The position numbers were made by a program, and so were the translations under genes. Shown here in pieces: positions 15,767-23,883 of a stretch of 60,862 nucleotides of DNA. Within the stretch, counting starts at the first letter, position 1. Each line of letters opens with the position of its first letter. Source of the stretch: Oscillospiraceae bacterium (GTDB taxonomy: Bacteria; Bacillota; Clostridia; WRLR01); NCBI GenBank assembly GCA_009777515.1, contig WRLR01000010.1:1-60862 (forward strand), written 5' to 3'. Below the pieces are notes generated by a model. The model was not told the origin of the DNA, did no database searches, and saw nothing but the letters and a program-made list of their open reading frames with translations.

Positions 15767-16840
15767 ATGAAGATCACGGATGTGAAAACTGAGTCGTTCC
15801 AATGGAAACGCAAAGTGCCGATATCGAACGGCAAACACACATACCCGACGGCAGGCCTTGGCGTCGTGACCATCGAGACCGACGAAGGCATCACGGGGTA
15901 TGGTTTTGGCTCAACCGGTTTTGTGGAACGTTTTAAGGGCATGCTGATAGGCCAGGACCCCCTGAACAACGAGCGCCTGTGGCACATGATGTGGGTGCCC
16001 AAGCTCGTCGGCAGGCGCGGGCTGACTACGCGGGCTATAAGCTCCATCGACATCGCGCTTTGGGACATCAAGGCAAAGGCCGCCGGCATGCCGCTATACA
16101 AGCTGCTCGGCGGCAACGCCGACAGCGTGCCCGCATACATCGCTGGCGGGTACTACGCCCCGGGCAAGGACATAAAAGCGCTGCAGGACGAAATGCTGGA
16201 ATATGTCTCCTGGGGCGCCAAGGCCGTGAAGATGAAAATCGGCGCGGTCCCGTTCAAGGAGGACGCCGCGAGGGTCAAGGCCGTCCGCGAGGCGATTGGC
16301 CCGGACGTCAAGCTGATGTTGGACGCCAACTGCGCGTACCGCCACTACGAGGCGATAACCATCGCGAAAATGGTCGAGGAATACACCCCGTTCTGGTTCG
16401 AGGAGCCTGTGGCGCCGGACGATTATAAAGGCATGAAGCGTCTGTCCGAAGCGACCGCGATCCCGATAGCCACGGGCGAAAACGAATACACGCGCTACGG
16501 CTTCCGCGATCTGATAGAGCAGAACGCGGTGCCGATTCTCAACGCCGACGCGTTTATTCTGGGCGGCATAACCGAGTTTATGAAAGTGGCCGCATTTGCG
16601 CAGGCGTACGATTTGGACATCGCGCCGCACGGGAGCCAGACAGTGCACGTCCATTTAGTGGCCGCGATATCGAACGGGCTTATCCTCGAATATTATCCGG
16701 AGCAGTTCGATCCTTTGAACAACAAGGCCTACACCAGGGCGCTGCTGTTGAACGAAGACGGCACGGTGACCCCGCCGGACGCGCCCGGCATCGGCTTCGA
16801 GCCAAACTACGATACCTTGGAGCCATACAGGGTATCATAA
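15767..16840 (+). CDS. Enolase-superfamily (mandelate racemase/muconate lactonizing) enzyme
   Basis: 357 residues; ATG 15767 after GGGGAGG. Catalytic features are easy to see: a KxK motif (VKMKIG), metal ligands in MLDANCAY (Asp), FEEPV (Glu) and ATGENEY (Glu), and the C-terminal IAPHGSQTVHVH with the general-base His of the mandelate racemase group. The reaction is abstraction of a proton next to a carboxylate, usually in dehydration of acid sugars or in racemisation. Length and motifs resemble acid-sugar dehydratases, but the substrate cannot be read from the sequence. It stands alone between a ferredoxin gene and yebC. The upstream gap holds a 12-bp repeat (AAATCCTGACC twice, 15621-15643). 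Confidence 0.9.
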   Translation: MKITDVKTESFQWKRKVPISNGKHTYPTAGLGVVTIETDEGITGYGFGSTGFVERFKGMLIGQDPLNNERLWHMMWVPKLVGRRGLTTRAISSIDIALWDIKAKAAGMPLYKLLGGNADSVPAYIAGGYYAPGKDIKALQDEMLEYVSWGAKAVKMKIGAVPFKEDAARVKAVREAIGPDVKLMLDANCAYRHYEAITIAKMVEEYTPFWFEEPVAPDDYKGMKRLSEATAIPIATGENEYTRYGFRDLIEQNAVPILNADAFILGGITEFMKVAAFAQAYDLDIAPHGSQTVHVHLVAAISNGLILEYYPEQFDPLNNKAYTRALLLNEDGTVTPPDAPGIGFEPNYDTLEPYRVS

Positions 16841-16965
16841 GCGCCGGCGCCGAAGCGCCGCAGCGCCGCAGCGTCGAAGTGCGGCTTGTAACCAAGCGCT
16901 AAAGAATGGTATACTAATGATTGATATGCAAAACGCGGGGCATATATTATATAGCGGAGGTCTTG

Positions 16966-17694
16966 ATGGCCGGGCACTCTAAATGGGCTAATATAAAACA
17001 CAGAAAAGAAAAATCGGATACCAAAAAAGGTAAGATATATTCTAAAATCGGGCGGGAAATCGCCGTCGTGGTCAAACAGGGCGGGCCCGATCCGGAGTCC
17101 AACGGCAAGCTGCGCGACGCTATTGCCAAGGCAAAGGCGGAAAACATGCCGAATGACAGCATCATGCGCAGCATTAAAAAAGCCGCCGGCGGCGCAGAGG
17201 GCGCAAACTACGAGGAGATCGCCTACGAGGGCTACGGCCCCGGCGGCGTCGCCCTGATAGTCGAGGCGATGACTGAAAACAGGAACCGGACAGCCGGCGA
17301 CGTGCGCCACTTTTTTGATAAATATGGCGGAAATATGGGCACGACCGGCTGCGTGGGCTTCTTGTTCAACCGCAAGGGTATATTAATAGTGTCAAAGGAC
17401 ACCCGAGACGACGCCGACGCTGTTATGCTTGAGGCGCTGGAGGCTGGCGCGGAGGACATCGTTGAGTTGGACGATGCGTATGAAATTACAACCTCGCCCG
17501 ACGATTTTTCGGGCGTCAGGGAGTCCTTGGAACGTCTCGGGTACGTTTTCGAGTCGGCAAATATAGAGATGATCCCCGTGACGACGGTCAATCTGACGGA
17601 CGAGAAGCAGACCGCCGCGTTTTATAAGCTGATTGACAGTCTGGAAGACCATGACGACGTTCAGAACGTGTTCCACAACTGCGAAAACAGCTAG
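16966..17694 (+). CDS. YebC/PmpR family protein
   Basis: 242 residues from ATG 16966 (CGGAGG upstream); an earlier in-frame start has no ribosome site. It begins MAGHSKWANIKHRK, the family signature, and carries GYGPGGVALIVEAMTENRNR in the middle. YebC-type proteins have long been annotated as DNA-binding regulators; recent work on homologues links them to ribosomes and translation of proline-rich stretches. It is a universally conserved cytoplasmic protein, so this marks ordinary chromosome. An operon with the OadG-like gene 130 bases downstream is possible. Confidence 0.95.
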   Translation: MAGHSKWANIKHRKEKSDTKKGKIYSKIGREIAVVVKQGGPDPESNGKLRDAIAKAKAENMPNDSIMRSIKKAAGGAEGANYEEIAYEGYGPGGVALIVEAMTENRNRTAGDVRHFFDKYGGNMGTTGCVGFLFNRKGILIVSKDTRDDADAVMLEALEAGAEDIVELDDAYEITTSPDDFSGVRESLERLGYVFESANIEMIPVTTVNLTDEKQTAAFYKLIDSLEDHDDVQNVFHNCENS

Positions 17695-17824
17695 GCATGT
17701 ATTGTATAATGTGTAGTTTTTGAAGTGAGCGGGTAAATCTGCCCATGCCACATGCCAATGAGCCAACATATCGCAGGCAAGGTAATAAACTTTACACAAC
17801 ATCATTTTCGCCAGGGGGAAATTT

Positions 17825-18262
17825 ATGGATTCATTGGGACAGCGTATTTTGCAAGGGCTCAACTATTCGGTAATAGGTATGTCTATTACAATCTCTTCAT
17901 TAATAATCCTGTCGCTGTTAATTGTTTTGATGTCAAAAATAGTTAAAATGTTTTCCGACAAGCCCCCGGCTGCGGCCCAGGGCGGCGGGGACGGCACAAA
18001 GCAATTGGCGGCGGCGACCCAGGCGCAACCTGTTGCGGGCACGCCGCCGCAATCGTCCGCGCCAAAAGCCGCCGAAGCTTCGGGGGCGGTCGGGGCGGGG
18101 GTGGCCACCGGCGAGTTGATTGCCGTAATTACGGCGGCCATTGCGCAATTGACGGGCGCCGCAGCCTCGTCTTTCCGCGTCGTATCATTTAAAAAGACCG
18201 GCCAGAGCGTGCCTGTCTGGAACATCCAGGGGCGCAACGACTACCTCTCCGGTAAAATATAG
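17825..18262 (+). CDS. OadG-like small membrane subunit (sodium pump decarboxylase gamma)
   Basis: 145 residues; AGGGGG precedes ATG 17825. One N-terminal membrane span (residues 15-38, VIGMSITISSLIILSLLIVL) is followed by a Pro/Ala/Gly linker and a C-terminal piece (ELIAVITAAIAQLTG, then SFRVVSFKKTG and VWNIQGRNDYLSG) of the sort found in OadG/MmdD subunits. In those enzymes it anchors the biotin carboxyltransferase to the sodium-pumping beta subunit. No alpha, beta or biotin carrier gene follows here; tRNA genes do. It is therefore an orphan, and its partners must be elsewhere. Confidence 0.8.
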   Translation: MDSLGQRILQGLNYSVIGMSITISSLIILSLLIVLMSKIVKMFSDKPPAAAQGGGDGTKQLAAATQAQPVAGTPPQSSAPKAAEASGAVGAGVATGELIAVITAAIAQLTGAAASSFRVVSFKKTGQSVPVWNIQGRNDYLSGKI

Positions 18263-18396
18263 GCATCGCATGCCACATTACAGCAGTGGCTACCACTGTG
18301 GCCGGGGCGACCGGTGCGGCTGGTGCGGCTGGGCGACTGGTGCTACCGGGACAACCGGGGCGATTTATAACCGGGCGACGTTAATTTTCGCACATC

Positions 18397-18425
18397 TTGA
18401 CTAATACGTGTGTTTTTGCTAGAAT
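18397..18425 (+). promoter_or_regulatory. Promoter of tRNA-Met
   Basis: TTGACT, a 17-base spacer and TAGAAT, 34 bases before the tRNA. Confidence 0.65.
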
Positions 18426-18458
18426 TTCATCCTGACGGTTTTTCGTCATACGCATCAT

Positions 18459-18532
18459 GGCGGCGTAGCTCAGATGGCTAGAGCATGCGGTTCATACCCG
18501 CAGTGTCGTTGGTTCGATTCCGACCGCCGCTA
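18459..18532 (+). tRNA. tRNA-Met (CAT)
   Basis: A 74-base cloverleaf: acceptor GGCGGCG/CGCCGCT, D-arm GCTC/GAGC, anticodon stem TGCGG/CCGCA with loop TTCATAC (anticodon CAT), and T-arm GTTGG/CCGAC around TTCGATT. CCA is not encoded. It could be elongator Met or the Ile precursor read by lysidine; elongator Met is the simpler reading. Initiator is unlikely because the 1-72 pair is formed (G-U). Confidence 0.93.
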
Positions 18533-18543
18533 TCACAAAACAG

Positions 18544-18580
18544 GGCCATTGCAAACAGCATGAATGCAATGGCCTTTTTA
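18544..18580 (+). terminator. Terminator of tRNA-Met
   Basis: GGCCATTGCA (18544-18553) pairs with TGCAATGGCC (18565-18574), followed by TTTTTA. Confidence 0.85.
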
Positions 18581-18718
18581 TTTACATAAACCAATCGTTC
18601 CCATATCTTTTTATGTCAAATAAAACCCCGTCTTTGCCAATTGCATCGCTGACCCACCAACAACTTATTTGAAAAATAACGGCATATCTTTTAGTGGCTT
18701 ACCAGCCATAGATATTTC

Positions 18719-18747
18719 TTGACATTGACCCTGCATTAAAATACAAT
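18719..18747 (+). promoter_or_regulatory. Promoter of tRNA-Val
   Basis: TTGACA (18719-18724), a 17-base spacer and TACAAT (18742-18747). Confidence 0.72.
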
Positions 18748-18782
18748 GTTTCTTGTGGCATAAAACGGTTTATTTCCACATT

Positions 18783-18855
18783 GGGCGCTTAGCTCAGCTG
18801 GGAGAGCACATGCCTTACAAGCATGGGGTCGCTGGTTCGAGCCCAGTAGTGCCCA
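18783..18855 (+). tRNA. tRNA-Val (TAC)
   Basis: A 73-base cloverleaf: acceptor GGGCGCT/AGTGCCC, anticodon stem CATGC/GCATG with loop CTTACAA (anticodon TAC), T-loop TTCGAGC. CCA is not encoded. Confidence 0.93.
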
Positions 18856-18888
18856 TGTGTCAACTATCATTTAACGGTTGACACACAC

Positions 18889-18915
18889 AAAAAACCGCCC
18901 TTTGGGCGGTTTTTT
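18889..18915. terminator. Bidirectional terminator after tRNA-Val
   Basis: AAAAAACCGCCC, loop TTT, GGGCGGTTTTTT: a 12-bp perfect stem. It is preceded by a second hairpin, GTGTCAAC (18857-18864) with GTTGACAC (18877-18884). It also serves the convergent coiled-coil gene. Confidence 0.92.
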
Positions 18916-18979
18916 GTAATTCTATACTCGTTTATCTTTTCTTTCTTTTTACAACCTCTTCTAGCACCAATTACTCCAA

Positions 18980-19354
18980 TTACCTGTCTTCATGTTCGTT
19001 AATAATCGATAACACCTTATCATGACGATCTTGCTTTTCTATTATGCCGTTGAGGATTTCTATTATCAAATCGAGCTTTTTAGCAATTACGTTCTCTAAT
19101 AAATTCTCAATTTTAGCCAGACGATTATCCATTGCGTCCATACGTTTTATTAATTGGTCAAAGCGTTCGTCCATCTTGTCAAAGCGTTCGTTAATTTTAT
19201 CAAAGCGTTCGTCCATTTTGTCCATTCGCTCGTCCGATTTATCCATGCGCTCGTTAAAATGTTTTACAATAGGTTTTAGCTTGTCATCAAAAACCTTTTC
19301 GACGTCTTTTATTGTTAATTGCTCTGCCACAAAATTATTCGTACACACCCACGT
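18980..19354 (-). CDS. Coiled-coil protein of unknown function
   Basis: 124 residues if the GTG at 19354 is the start (GGAG eight bases upstream); the next GTG at 19348 is the alternative. After a short N-terminus (NNFVAEQLTIKDVEKVF) it is a continuous heptad-like coil with RMDKMDERFDKINERFDKMD repeats, where MDER/FDKI units recur every seven residues (21 bases in DNA). No membrane span or enzyme motif is present. Similar short heptad proteins occur in many Clostridia and phages and have no known role. It follows the tRNA genes and shares their bidirectional terminator. Confidence 0.7.
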   Translation of the reverse strand, partial: TWVCTNNFVAEQLTIKDVEKVFDDKLKPIVKHFNERMDKSDERMDKMDERFDKINERFDKMDERFDQLIKRMDAMDNRLAKIENLLENVIAKKLDLIIEILNGIIEKQDRHDKVLSIINEHEDR

Positions 19355-19578
19355 GCGCCACTCCTATAAACAATATACATGATCCGCCAGCCAACAATCA
19401 AGAGAAATTATTTATCATATATTTAACATTTCGCTGATTAATGATAAACAAGCATCGGTATGCCTGGCATAGTATTGACGACGGTTTGAGTTGATATATA
19501 ATATTAATATAGGCAAACGGAAGGTCGCGGCAATGGAAGCGATTCTACCGGTAAACCGGGTTGGGCAGGGCTTTTGTG

Positions 19579-19722
19579 ATGCGGAAATTAAGTTTTACGA
19601 AAATGCACGGCTGCGGCAACGACTACATATATTTCAACTGTTATGATACGGATGTGCCAGAGCCGCATTCGCTGGCGGTCAGGCTTTGCGATCGGCACAA
19701 AGGCATAGGCGCGCTTCTTTGA
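19579..19722 (+). pseudogene. dapF: dapF fragment (diaminopimelate epimerase N-terminus)
   Basis: ATG 19579 opens a 47-codon frame: RKLSFTKMHGCGNDYIYFNC, then DVPEPHSLAVRLCDRHKGIGA. This matches the first 45 residues of diaminopimelate epimerase, including the conserved HGCGNDY and DRHxGIGADG region, but it stops (LL-TGA) right where ADG should follow. The full enzyme is about 270-280 residues with two catalytic cysteines; none of the rest is seen up to the next genes. The break lies shortly before an IS element, so insertion with deletion is a likely cause. An intact copy elsewhere is expected because the enzyme makes peptidoglycan precursors. Confidence 0.85.
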
Positions 19723-19751
19723 CAACTCTTAAATAAACAAAACCTCGAAAG

Positions 19752-19783
19752 CCTCTCAACAAGTGATGTTGGGGGGTTTTTTT
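19752..19783 (+). terminator. Terminator after the dapF fragment
   Basis: CCTCTCAACA (19752-19761) pairs over ten positions, some G-U, with TGTTGGGGGG (19767-19776), followed by seven T. Confidence 0.75.
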
Positions 19784-19990
19784 ATTATTTATTTTGCAAA
19801 AAATAGTAGCATATTATAGCGTATCATGATATAATGTACAGCAGATGGTGTATCGTACATTTAACCGCTGCCGTAGCTTCAATAGACATGAGCGATCCCA
19901 CTTAGCATGGCATGGCGATAAATATGCGTTTGGATATACTATCACCAGTAATATCGATTAGAAATAAAAACGACATGTGAGGGTATTTCT

Positions 19991-20389
19991 ATGAGCATAG
20001 CATCCACCGATGCAAAAAAGCGTTGGAACAAAGCTCATTATGACGAAATCAAAGCGTCGCTTGACAAGGAACTCGTCAGACAATTCAAATCAAAGTGCAG
20101 GGAGCGCAATGTGTCAATCGCTGGCGCATTGGCGACGCTAATGTCCGAGTATTGCAAAAGACCCCTGAAAACCAAGAAGCGCATGAGCCCGCTGCCATAT
20201 GACACACGGCCTAAAAGACGCAAAGCCGTTGCGTCCATCGCTAGCCAGCTTGAAGACATTTTGCAACATGAGATAATGTATCGGGAAAACATCCCGCCCA
20301 ACCTTCAAGACGGCATCCGTGCGGAAGCCGCCGATTACAGCATTGAAAAATTGGAGGCTACGCTGGATACGATTTTCGAGGCATATTAA
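19991..20389 (+). CDS. IS-associated small protein, ribbon-helix-helix-like N-terminus
   Basis: 132 residues; GAGGG precedes ATG 19991. The N-terminus (KRWNKAHYDEIKASLDKELV, then RQFKSKCRERNVSIAGAL) has the pattern of a short strand and two helices expected of a ribbon-helix-helix DNA binder. It continues with a basic stretch (KTKKRMSPLPYDTRPKRRK) and an acidic C-terminus. I do not recognise a named family. It ends 52 bases before a transposase gene on the same strand and is probably an accessory or regulator of that element, but it could be an unrelated neighbour. Confidence 0.6.
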   Translation: MSIASTDAKKRWNKAHYDEIKASLDKELVRQFKSKCRERNVSIAGALATLMSEYCKRPLKTKKRMSPLPYDTRPKRRKAVASIASQLEDILQHEIMYRENIPPNLQDGIRAEAADYSIEKLEATLDTIFEAY

Positions 20390-20441
20390 TTGCGTCTGCG
20401 ACGAACTTAGTTCACACAAAAGATGAATGGCGGGAAAACAC

Positions 20442-22193
20442 ATGGCTTATAGATTGGATGTCAAGAACAAAAAAAGGGGTCCTTACCTAATTATCGAGAA
20501 AAAATATTGGGACAAGGAAAGAAAAAGGCCTGTGACGGAGCATGTCAAGACTTTGGGGTATGCGGTCGATTTGCAGAATGAATATCCAGACCCAGTCGCG
20601 CACTTTCGAAATGAAGTCGATCAAATGAACGCCGACACAAATGACCAAAGCAAAATGACATTGTCCATTGATATGGACGAGGAGCTGCCCAAAGATACCC
20701 ACGCCCGGTATAACTTGGGCTATGCTGTAATCATGAACTTGTATCACGAGCTGGAGCTGGATCGGTTTTTAAACAACAAGGCGAGGCATGCGCCTTTTGA
20801 ATACAACTCGGATTCCATTATGAAACTGTTGGTCATAACTAGGATCCTGCACCCGTCGTCAAAAAGAAGTTCGTATGAATACAGGAAAATGTTCTTCGAG
20901 CGGTTCGACTTCGAGCTGCATGACATATACCGGGCGCTGACCCACTTTTCAAAGGTCGGCACACAGTGCCAGCAATTCATAAGCGAGCGGATATGTTCAA
21001 AATTCGGTCGCGACACATCGCTTATGTATTTTGATGTTACAAACATATATTTTGAAATTGACAGGGCCGACGGTTTGCGCAAGCGCGGGAAGGAGAAGAA
21101 CAACCGACCGGACCCGATTGTGCAATTGGCCTTGGCCATGGATGCTGACGGGCTGCCCCTGTACTACAAGCAGTTCCCTGGCAACACACATGACAGCCAA
21201 ACTTTCATCCCCATATTCAAGGAGGTTTGCGTAAAGTACAGCCCCGGGCGTGTAATCGCCGTTGCGGATATGGGCTGCACGTCATCCGACAACATCTATT
21301 TTCTCAAGGGGGGCGGCGGGAGCAAGCGCGTGAACGGCTATGTGTTCAGCTTCTCGATCCGCAAGGGCGCAGATTTGTTCAAGCAATATGTCCTAAAGGA
21401 GGCCGGCTACACTGGCAGGGATGGGAAACCCTTAGAGGGCGACTTCGATTATAAAGTCAAATCCCGCATCGAGGTCAGAGAAATCAAGATCACCATGAGC
21501 GGCGGCTCCAAAAAGACGGTGCAAATCGACGAAAAGCAGGTTGTCTATTGGAGCAAAAAATACGCCCTCAAGGCACGGGCGGAGCGGGAAGAGTCTATCA
21601 AGAAGGCGTATGAAATCATAGCCGATCCTAAAAAGTATAATAAAACCACGGTCCACAACGGCGCCTCATATATCAAAAACATCACTTATTCCAAGAAAAC
21701 GGGCGAAATAATTGAAGAACCCGGAAAAAAACTGGTGTTCGACAAAGAAAAGGTGGTCGAAGACGCTAAATATGATGGTTACTACTGTTTAATATCCAGT
21801 GAGTTGGAGATGGAGGATCAGCGTATAATCGACATATATCGCGGGCTGTCTGACATTGAGGACAATTTCAAAGTCTCTAAAAACGAATTGGAGATACGTC
21901 CATGCTATGTGGCGCGAGAAGACCGCATAAATGCACATATACTCACATGCTTCATATCGCTTGTCATCACACGCCTTATGCAAAAGAAAACAGGTTATGC
22001 GTTTACACCTGAACAAATTATCACCAGTCTTAGAGATATCAGTTGTAGCCTTGAATATCACAACATTTATTTGTTTGATTGCCGTACTGATGTCATCGAT
22101 GCTATCGGGAAAGCGTTCGGCATTGATTTTACTAAAAGGAGATTGCCTTTAAATAAAATAAAAAATATTATTGCAAATGCCAAAAATAGGTAA
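20442..22193 (+). CDS. IS1634-like DDE transposase
   Basis: 583 residues from ATG 20442 (MAYRLDVKNKKRGPYL), preferred over the ATG at 20427 because GGCGGG lies between the two. The order of segments fits IS1634-family (IS4-like) transposases: an N-terminal region, SLMYFDVTNIYFE (first Asp of the DDE triad), VIAVADMGCTSSDNIYFL (second Asp) and a long insertion, then YDGYYCLISSELEMEDQRII, YRGLSDIEDNFKVSKNELE (YREK-like box with the Glu) and RPCYVAREDRINAHILTCFI. No frameshift or stop interrupts it, so it may be active. The terminator at 22224 follows. Confidence 0.92.
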   Translation: MAYRLDVKNKKRGPYLIIEKKYWDKERKRPVTEHVKTLGYAVDLQNEYPDPVAHFRNEVDQMNADTNDQSKMTLSIDMDEELPKDTHARYNLGYAVIMNLYHELELDRFLNNKARHAPFEYNSDSIMKLLVITRILHPSSKRSSYEYRKMFFERFDFELHDIYRALTHFSKVGTQCQQFISERICSKFGRDTSLMYFDVTNIYFEIDRADGLRKRGKEKNNRPDPIVQLALAMDADGLPLYYKQFPGNTHDSQTFIPIFKEVCVKYSPGRVIAVADMGCTSSDNIYFLKGGGGSKRVNGYVFSFSIRKGADLFKQYVLKEAGYTGRDGKPLEGDFDYKVKSRIEVREIKITMSGGSKKTVQIDEKQVVYWSKKYALKARAEREESIKKAYEIIADPKKYNKTTVHNGASYIKNITYSKKTGEIIEEPGKKLVFDKEKVVEDAKYDGYYCLISSELEMEDQRIIDIYRGLSDIEDNFKVSKNELEIRPCYVAREDRINAHILTCFISLVITRLMQKKTGYAFTPEQIITSLRDISCSLEYHNIYLFDCRTDVIDAIGKAFGIDFTKRRLPLNKIKNIIANAKNR

Positions 22194-22223
22194 AATACGC
22201 TAGCCATTTCTGACAAATACAAA

Positions 22224-22268
22224 ATCCCGTAAAACGTGTAATTGCAAGCGGTTTACGGGATCATTTTA
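22224..22268 (+). terminator. Terminator after the transposase
   Basis: ATCCCGTAAA (22224-22233) pairs perfectly with TTTACGGGAT (22252-22261), then a T-rich run. Confidence 0.78.
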
Positions 22269-22368
22269 TTTTTTACTGTCAAAAAGGGGATTATGTATAT
22301 ATGTGCGTGCAATGTCAAGGTATTATTTTCATGGTATAACAAGCATAACAATCATTTATTAGAGGTTT

Positions 22369-23028
22369 TTATTGCGGCAGCAGCACTTCGGTGGTGTAGG
22401 CGCCGTCTTCGCTGTTGCGGCTGATATAGCGGTTGTGGCGCTCGACTATGTGGTCGACGCGCACCAGCCCGAAGCCGCGCCCTGCGCCCTTCGTCGAGGC
22501 AAAGCGCCCGCCCGACTTGCGCTTTTTACCGGGAGCGGCCGTATTGGTGAACGACATGTACAACTGGGTGTTTTTCATCTCCATATATATGCGTATCACC
22601 CGCATGCCTTCGGGGAGGGCCAGGCAGGCTTCGATGGCATTGTCCATCAGATTGCCGATGATGATGCACAGGTCCAGTGGCGATGTTTTCAACTCAATTG
22701 CAATGTGCGCGTCGGCGGCGATGCTGATGTTTTTCGAGCGCGCGAGCGACAGTTTGCTGTTTAGTATCGCATCGGCCATTTTGTTGCCTGTTTTGATGAT
22801 GGCGTCGACGGTACGCAGGTCCGCGTCCAGCTCGTCCAGGTAGCGAGCGACCGCTTCTATGTCGCTGGACGAGGCAAGGCTTTTCATCACCTGGATGTGG
22901 TTCGCGAAGTCGTGCCGCCAGCCGCGCATCTGGTTGTGCATGTTTTCCACCTCGGCGAAATGTGCGCCGATCAAGTCTTTTTGGTACGCAGCGATGCGCC
23001 TGTCAATCATTTTTGACAATATGAACAT
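22369..23028 (-). CDS. Soluble GHKL sensor histidine kinase (AgrC/LytS-like)
   Basis: 219 residues from ATG 23028 (GGAG six bases upstream). An upstream in-frame ATG (23061) would add 11 residues without a better site. It has an H-box with the phospho-accepting His (RGWRHDFANHIQ, H39), an N-box LMDNAIEACLAL and a G-box GAGRGFGLVRV. The usual membrane-spanning sensor half, about 200 residues in AgrC, is missing: the product starts a few residues before the dimerisation helix. It is therefore a cytoplasmic kinase, natural or truncated. It is the last gene of a run aminotransferase - LytTR regulator - kinase. With the regulator at 23170 it forms a two-component pair. Confidence 0.88.
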   Translation of the reverse strand: MFILSKMIDRRIAAYQKDLIGAHFAEVENMHNQMRGWRHDFANHIQVMKSLASSSDIEAVARYLDELDADLRTVDAIIKTGNKMADAILNSKLSLARSKNISIAADAHIAIELKTSPLDLCIIIGNLMDNAIEACLALPEGMRVIRIYMEMKNTQLYMSFTNTAAPGKKRKSGGRFASTKGAGRGFGLVRVDHIVERHNRYISRNSEDGAYTTEVLLPQ

Positions 23029-23071
23029 GATTCTCCGCCGTCCATCCTTGTTTGTCGCCATAATAATGATG

Positions 23072-23126
23072 GGTCTTGTTGCGGCGCGCCGAGGACGGCA
23101 CGCCGAGGGCGGCGCGCCCTACATTG
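23072..23126 (-). repeat. GC-rich dispersed hairpin element
   Basis: On the minus strand it reads GTAGGGCGCGCCG then CCCTCGGCGTGCCG and CCTCGGCGCGCCGC. It is a nested palindrome of the same family as those at 30199 and 10383. It fills the gap between the response regulator and kinase genes. Confidence 0.6.
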
Positions 23127-23169
23127 ATATTATACATACTATGCTTTGCTTATGTTTTTTTTGTCTTGC

Positions 23170-23883
23170 TTACAGTTGCTCGATCAAGGCTTTGTTAATT
23201 TCGCCGTATAGCCTGCGCGGCAGAGGGACGACCATGCCTCCCATCAGGTGGACGTCCGTCTTGGTGATTTTCCTTATATGCCGGAGGTTTACGATATATG
23301 AGCGTCCCAGGCGAAAAAAGCCGCCGCCCAGCTCCTTTTCTATTTCGCCCAATGTTTTTTTCAACACATATTCGCCATCACCCTCGCCCTCGCCCTTGGC
23401 ATAGACGGTGACATAGTTCCTGCGAACCTCGACGCATTGGATTTCGTGCATCGGGATCAATTCGGTTTCGCCTGCGCGGCTGATATACAGGGCGCGCTCG
23501 TTGTATGCCAGCTTGTCCATGGCCCTGTCCAGCACCGAAGCCAGCTTTTCTTCCGTTACAGGCTTCAGTAAGTAATGCAGGGCATCGACGTCATAGCCGT
23601 CGGCTATGTAGTCCATGTAGCCTGTGACGAATATTATTTGAATGGTTTTGTTGGATTTACGGATTGTCCGCGCCAGCGAAACGCCGTCCATGCCACCCAT
23701 TTGAATGTCCAGCAGCAATATGTTGGCGGATTTGTCGTCTTCGTATGCAAACAAAAAACTCTCGGCGCTGCTATATTCCAAAAATCGGGCAGAGATGCTT
23801 CGGTTCGCCGCCCATTTGCGGGTGAGCCCGGATATGTATGATGTTTCGGCGCTTTCGTCGTCGCAAACAGCGATGATTATCAT
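23170..23883 (-). CDS. LytTR-type response regulator
   Basis: 237 residues. Receiver domain: acidic pair D8/D9, phospho-acceptor D59 (LLLDIQMGGMDG), T/K switch residues FVTGYMDY and K107 (YLLKPVT). The C-terminal LytTR DNA-binding domain runs from about residue 135 (IQCVEVRRNYVTVY to SYIVNLRHIRKI). Such regulators bind direct repeats upstream of their targets. Its ATG overlaps the stop of the aminotransferase gene as ATGA, so translation is coupled. A short Gly/Glu/Asp run (KGEGEGDGEY) sits in a LytTR loop. The partner kinase at 22369 lies 141 bases downstream. Confidence 0.93.
   Translation of the reverse strand: MIIIAVCDDESAETSYISGLTRKWAANRSISARFLEYSSAESFLFAYEDDKSANILLLDIQMGGMDGVSLARTIRKSNKTIQIIFVTGYMDYIADGYDVDALHYLLKPVTEEKLASVLDRAMDKLAYNERALYISRAGETELIPMHEIQCVEVRRNYVTVYAKGEGEGDGEYVLKKTLGEIEKELGGGFFRLGRSYIVNLRHIRKITKTDVHLMGGMVVPLPRRLYGEINKALIEQL

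Larger units (their letters stand above)
19991..22261 (+). mobile_element. IS1634-like insertion element (ends not resolved)
   Basis: The range covers the two element genes and the terminator hairpin. I could not find matching terminal inverted repeats or a target duplication by eye, so the true ends are open. The left end may reach back toward 19720, where dapF breaks off. Confidence 0.65.

Noticed and set aside
19723..22330. Exact IS ends with inverted repeats and target duplication
   Set aside because: No convincing inverted repeat pair could be matched by eye, so ends are left open.
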